A program made the translations under genes and the position numbers. The notes beneath the pieces were generated by a model. That model saw only the letters and a program-made list of their open reading frames with translations, was not told the DNA's origin and did not search any database. DNA of 64,000 nucleotides, taken from positions 1 to 64,000 of the forward strand of contig NZ_JBFAJC010000051.1 in NCBI RefSeq assembly GCF_040655075.1, given 5' to 3'. Origin of the DNA: Actinoallomurus sp040655075 (lineage in GTDB: Bacteria > Actinomycetota > Actinomycetes > Streptosporangiales > Streptosporangiaceae). Positions 61,701-64,000 of the stretch are shown here, in pieces (the stretch's first letter is position 1; each line of letters begins with the position of its first letter).

Positions 61701-62058
61701 CCCGATCACGGCGCCGGCGGGTGCCACGAAACTGGGCTTCCTGGGCAGCGCGTACAACGCGGGCACGGACGGCTCGTCGGGCACGGCCACGATCACCTAC
61801 ACGGACGGGTCGACGTCGACCGCCTCACTCGGGTTCAGCGACTGGACCCTGAACGGTGGCGGAGGCACGCCGCAGTTCGGCAACGTGACTGTGGCCACCA
61901 CTCCGTACCGCAACCACACGAGTGGAAAGGACAACGTGAAGACGTACGTCTTCGCCCAGACCCTGCCCATCTCCAGCGGCAAGACGGTACAGAGCGTGAC
62001 CTTGCCGTCGTCGCTCAGCCGCGGCGCGATCGGCATCTTCGCCATCGCAGCCGGCTGA
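58798..62058 (+). CDS. Secreted GH92 alpha-mannosidase with C-terminal carbohydrate-binding-like module
   Basis: 1,086 residues from the ATG at 58798 with GAGAGGAGAG upstream. Signal peptide to AMA (residue 28). The GH92 region (about 75-790) has GGGNTFPGADVPYGMVQWSPDT, GYSLTHVSGPGC, FSGWDTYHSLAQL, EGTAEEYLWDVPNN (acid Glu candidate) and DDLGANSSSFVWAMLGMFPENPGSD. An NEW3-like beta domain (about 805-895) and an NPCBM-like C-terminal module follow. GH92 enzymes are Ca2+-dependent exo-mannosidases acting on mannans or glycoproteins. It ends in a strong hairpin terminator. Confidence 0.9.
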   Translation: MRRPAALLATAVALVTAASIGGGTPAMAQVPHPSPSLGSQLANARTATCVKGPGGRLTNCPKPLAAKALPKAARDTSTLASVSAPASLVDTRTWTTGGGNTFPGADVPYGMVQWSPDTMPHRNAGGGYNYGDEQLTGYSLTHVSGPGCGAAGDVPILPITGGLPSGDVNDATTSFTNAGEVAQAGYYAAQSNLPDTITSQFTETPHSAMGRFTFPSTDQAGFLVKLKDSQNGDSASGAQIVGNNEIKGSETSGGFCGDRAQYTLYYDIVFDRPFTASKVITGSDSNPDAVSVTFDATKNATVQAKVGISYVSADNANLNWRTENPGWNFDQVKRAAQASWNSLLGRINVSGGTYATTQQFYSLLYKDFIQPNITSDVNGQFMGSDVKVHSVTGTQKQQYGMFSGWDTYHSLAQLQAMLTPKEAGDQAQSQVNYYAENGIIQQWGYLHLDNWVMAGDPGTAIIADYYAFGAKDFDTKTALASMLKQATTVNDVRPGTALEEKYGYLPEDGKYGCCNPHSQVSSLLEYDNADFALSRFAAALGDSANARKLEDRANNWVNVFNTSTGLLTPRLQSGAFLPGIAPATGSHYIEGTAEEYLWDVPNNYAGLFSLLGGNAKVKPALRKFLSRPDGYGEYAQLSNEFGEGEEYAPDYAGDPAGAQQAVNTLRYGLYLPGPSGLSDNDDLGANSSSFVWAMLGMFPENPGSDTLVFGSPGFPHATITLPSGKTIKINAPGASASTYYVKSQKINGRPNSKLSVPFSTLAKGSTVDWTMSSSETSWGTGAENAPPSYGPTFPATGAASPSSLIMQPGDSGKSTLTVRSSGSSDQAVTWQATAPSGITVTPSSGTLNVPAGGSASVDITVKAGDTDGNYPVQFSLTSPQGRILPAALSVIVAKPGDLAPFSDNTGISDDSAPSSANYDGGGWSYSEQALTAASLAPGASVSSGGITYTWPNVPAGQPDNVTVGGQTIPITAPAGATKLGFLGSAYNAGTDGSSGTATITYTDGSTSTASLGFSDWTLNGGGGTPQFGNVTVATTPYRNHTSGKDNVKTYVFAQTLPISSGKTVQSVTLPSSLSRGAIGIFAIAAG

Positions 62059-62071
62059 CACAGTGATCGCG

Positions 62072-62100
62072 GAGGCCGGGGCCGTCACGGCCCCGGCCTC
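62072..62100 (+). terminator. Strong hairpin terminator after GH92
   Basis: GAGGCCGGGGCCG and CGGCCCCGGCCTC form a perfect 13-bp stem with a 3-nt loop, 13 bp past the stop codon. Confidence 0.85.
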
Positions 62101-62274
62101 TCGCCGTCTTACAACCATTTCGGTTGATGATCGACAGTCATGTCCGTGCTTCCCTGGAGTCGGCTGGTCGCCGTGATGTGGTGGGTGGCTACCGCCATGA
62201 CCGGATTTTGTCTCATTTCTCGAAAAGAGACAGGAACGACGTAGTGAAGGTACAGATCGACTCCAGGCGCTGTC

Positions 62275-63555
62275 ATGGTCACGGTCGCCGACGACCGTTT
62301 CAACAAGCGAACGCCCGAACAGCGCGAGCGCTTCCTGCAGAAGAGTACGGCCAGCGAGGTCATCGCCGGCCCGGTCACCGATTGGGCGACCGACTTCTCC
62401 CACGCCGAGCCCGAATGGGCCGCCGATCCCTATCCGATCCAGGACGAGTTGCGGCAGCGCTGCCCGATCGCGCACACCGAGCGGTTCGGCGGCGTCTGGT
62501 TGCCCACCCGTCACGAGGACGTCGCGGCGATCGCCTACGACACCGAACGGTTCTCCTCGCGATCCGTCGTGGTGAACAACGTCCGTCCACCACACGAAGT
62601 AGCGCCCGTGGGCCGAATACCGCCGATCTCCTCCGACCCGCCGTTCCACCACGGTGCGCGCAAACTCCTGCTTCCGGCGTTCACCAAATCCGCTGTGGCC
62701 CGGCTGGAACCGGGCACGAGAGCGCTCTGCCACTCGCTCATCGACGCCCTCGAAGAGCGTGACGTCCTCGACGCCGTACACGACTACGCCCAGCACATCC
62801 CGGTGCACGTAATCGTCGACATGCTCGGCTTCCCGCAGGAAGACGCGCCGCGGTTCCGCGAGTTCGTCGAAGCCATGGTTGAAGCCGTCAACCGGCCGGC
62901 CGAGAAGCGCCTCGAGGCGTTCGACGAACTGTCGGACTACATACTCGTGCAGATCCACGACCACTTTGAGAATCCCCGTGACGACCTCACGACCTACCTG
63001 ATCAACGCGGAGCTCGACGGGCAGAAGCTCCAGCCAGAGCATGTCGTCGGAACGATAATGCTGCTGTTCGTCGCCGGGCTCGACACGACGTGGAGCGCGA
63101 TCGGCGCGTCACTGTGGCACCTGGCCAAGTCGCCCGCCGACCGCGAACGTCTGGTGGCCGAACCCGGTCTGCTCCCCACCGCGATGGAGGAACTGCTCCG
63201 GGCGTACGCGCCGGTGACGATGGCGCGGCTGGTCAAGCAGGACATGCACTGGCGCGGCGTGGATATGAAGGCCGACGACTGGGTGCTGGTGTCCTTCCCC
63301 GCCGCCAACCGCGACCCGGCCCAGTTCGACCGTCCCAGCGAGGTGGTCATCGACCGTGAGCTCAACCGGCACGCCGCGTTCGGCCTCGGCATCCACCGCT
63401 GCCTCGGCTCCCACCTGGCCCGCATGGAACTGCGCGTGGCGCTGGAGGTGTGGCTCGAACGGATCCCGGAGTTCACCCTGGATGATCCGGCGGCCGTCAC
63501 CTGGGCCGCCGGACAGATCCGCGGACCTCGCGTGCTTCCCGTCCGTATCGGCTGA
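62275..63555 (+). CDS. Cytochrome P450
   Basis: 426 residues, soluble bacterial type. I-helix AGLDTTWS, K-helix EELLR (ExxR) and heme loop FGLGIHRCLG with axial Cys376 are all present. HHGARKLLLPAF matches the C-helix region. The acid-alcohol pair in the I-helix is intact (Asp-Thr). No ferredoxin gene is adjacent, so electrons must come from elsewhere. The substrate is unknown. AT-rich sequence 62120-62270 is the probable promoter. Confidence 0.93.
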   Translation: MVTVADDRFNKRTPEQRERFLQKSTASEVIAGPVTDWATDFSHAEPEWAADPYPIQDELRQRCPIAHTERFGGVWLPTRHEDVAAIAYDTERFSSRSVVVNNVRPPHEVAPVGRIPPISSDPPFHHGARKLLLPAFTKSAVARLEPGTRALCHSLIDALEERDVLDAVHDYAQHIPVHVIVDMLGFPQEDAPRFREFVEAMVEAVNRPAEKRLEAFDELSDYILVQIHDHFENPRDDLTTYLINAELDGQKLQPEHVVGTIMLLFVAGLDTTWSAIGASLWHLAKSPADRERLVAEPGLLPTAMEELLRAYAPVTMARLVKQDMHWRGVDMKADDWVLVSFPAANRDPAQFDRPSEVVIDRELNRHAAFGLGIHRCLGSHLARMELRVALEVWLERIPEFTLDDPAAVTWAAGQIRGPRVLPVRIG

Positions 63556-63631
63556 CCGGCTCGCCGCGGCCGCGTGGGGAAACATCCCGGGGGTGCGGGC
63601 GGCGAATTCCGGGGAGCCGTCCCCCGTCGAA

Positions 63632-64000
63632 CTACGCGAGCGCGGCGGCGACCTCGTCGAGGCGCGCCCCGCGGGAGGCCTTGACGAGCACCACATCGCC
63701 GGCGGCGAGGTGGCCGCGCAGCCAGTCGACGGCCGCGTCATTGTCCGCTAGCGCCACCGCCCGCTCTGCCGCGCCGGCGGCGAGCGGCCGGGCGGCCTCG
63801 CCGACCGCGACCACCACGTCGGCCCGGGAGGCGGCGTACTCCCCGATGGCGCGGTGCTCGGCCTCGCTGTCGTCGCCGAGCTCGAGCATCTCGCCGAGGA
63901 CGGCGATGCGGCGGCCACCCTCGATCGCCGCCAGCGCGTCCAGGGCGGCGCGGGTCGAGTCGGGGTTGGCGTTGTAGGAGTCGTTGAGCAGCGTCGCGCC
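63632..64000 (-). CDS. murF: MurF, UDP-MurNAc-tripeptide-D-Ala-D-Ala ligase, 3' part
   Basis: Only the C-terminal domain (about 122 residues) is inside the window; the gene continues past 64000. ATLLNDSYNANPDSTRAALD and RRIAVLGEMLELGDDSEAEH are the MurF C-terminal hallmarks. The end, GDVVLVKASRGARLDEVA, is also conserved. The cytosolic enzyme adds D-Ala-D-Ala to the peptidoglycan precursor. It is convergent with the P450 gene. Confidence 0.9.
   Translation of the reverse strand, partial: GATLLNDSYNANPDSTRAALDALAAIEGGRRIAVLGEMLELGDDSEAEHRAIGEYAASRADVVVAVGEAARPLAAGAAERAVALADNDAAVDWLRGHLAAGDVVLVKASRGARLDEVAAALA

Overview
The window is chromosomal DNA of a high-GC, sporulating-type actinomycete. 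This rests on very high third-position GC, GTG and TTG starts, Tat and lipoprotein exports, a SARP/AfsR-type regulator, a SpoIIE-type phosphatase with its own anti-sigma-like ATPase domain, a SapA-like spore-associated protein, an LCP cell-wall protein and murF. Gene style suggests Streptosporangiales or Thermomonosporaceae rather than Streptomyces, but this is only an impression. I saw no tRNA, rRNA or CRISPR array.

Layout. 0-11 kb: RDD membrane protein, secreted SapA-like protein, truncated XRE regulator, divergent alpha/beta hydrolase and acyl-CoA dehydrogenase, three small membrane proteins, a DJ-1/PfpI protein divergent from a GlxA-type regulator, a BlaC-like class A beta-lactamase and an MFS exporter. 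11-22 kb: a DD-carboxypeptidase with a very long acidic and Pro-rich cytoplasmic extension, a large SpoIIE sensor phosphatase, a lipoprotein, a Tat-exported glycosidase with operator-like palindromes, a dienelactone hydrolase and a cupin.

21.6-29.5 kb is a scrapyard of gene fragments around a precisely bounded 5,094-bp mobile element (23921-29014). The element has 24-bp perfect terminal inverted repeats and an 8-bp target duplication (CACTTCTG). It carries a decayed ISL3 transposase, two paralogous HEAT-like proteins, a HAD-like protein, a TnsA-like fragment and a small DUF7660-like gene. Removing it and one target copy restores one reading frame across the insertion site.

29.5-38.5 kb is the most interesting system. 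A three-gene operon (zinc-ribbon/vWA-like protein, P-loop GTPase, 883-aa GTPase-associated protein) lies divergent from a two-gene operon (DUF4407 coiled-coil membrane protein and a Ser/Thr kinase whose C-terminus is a solenoid of about eight helical repeats instead of a TM/PASTA sensor). It looks like a multi-component NTP-dependent signalling or conflict system next to mobile DNA.

38.6-64 kb: cyclase-family hydrolase, secreted cutinase/PE-PPE-like hydrolase, SARP and TetR regulators divergent from an MFS-MarR operon with tandem operators, a DUF202 pair including an apparent MFS/DUF202 fusion, a UspA remnant, SulP transporter, TetR and flavin monooxygenase pair, an exported HAL/PAL homologue lacking the Ala-Ser-Gly triad, a 36-aa membrane peptide, LCP protein, ArsR and MgtA-type P-ATPase, a secreted GH92 mannosidase with a LacI-type operator and a strong terminator, a P450, and the 3' part of murF running off the window.
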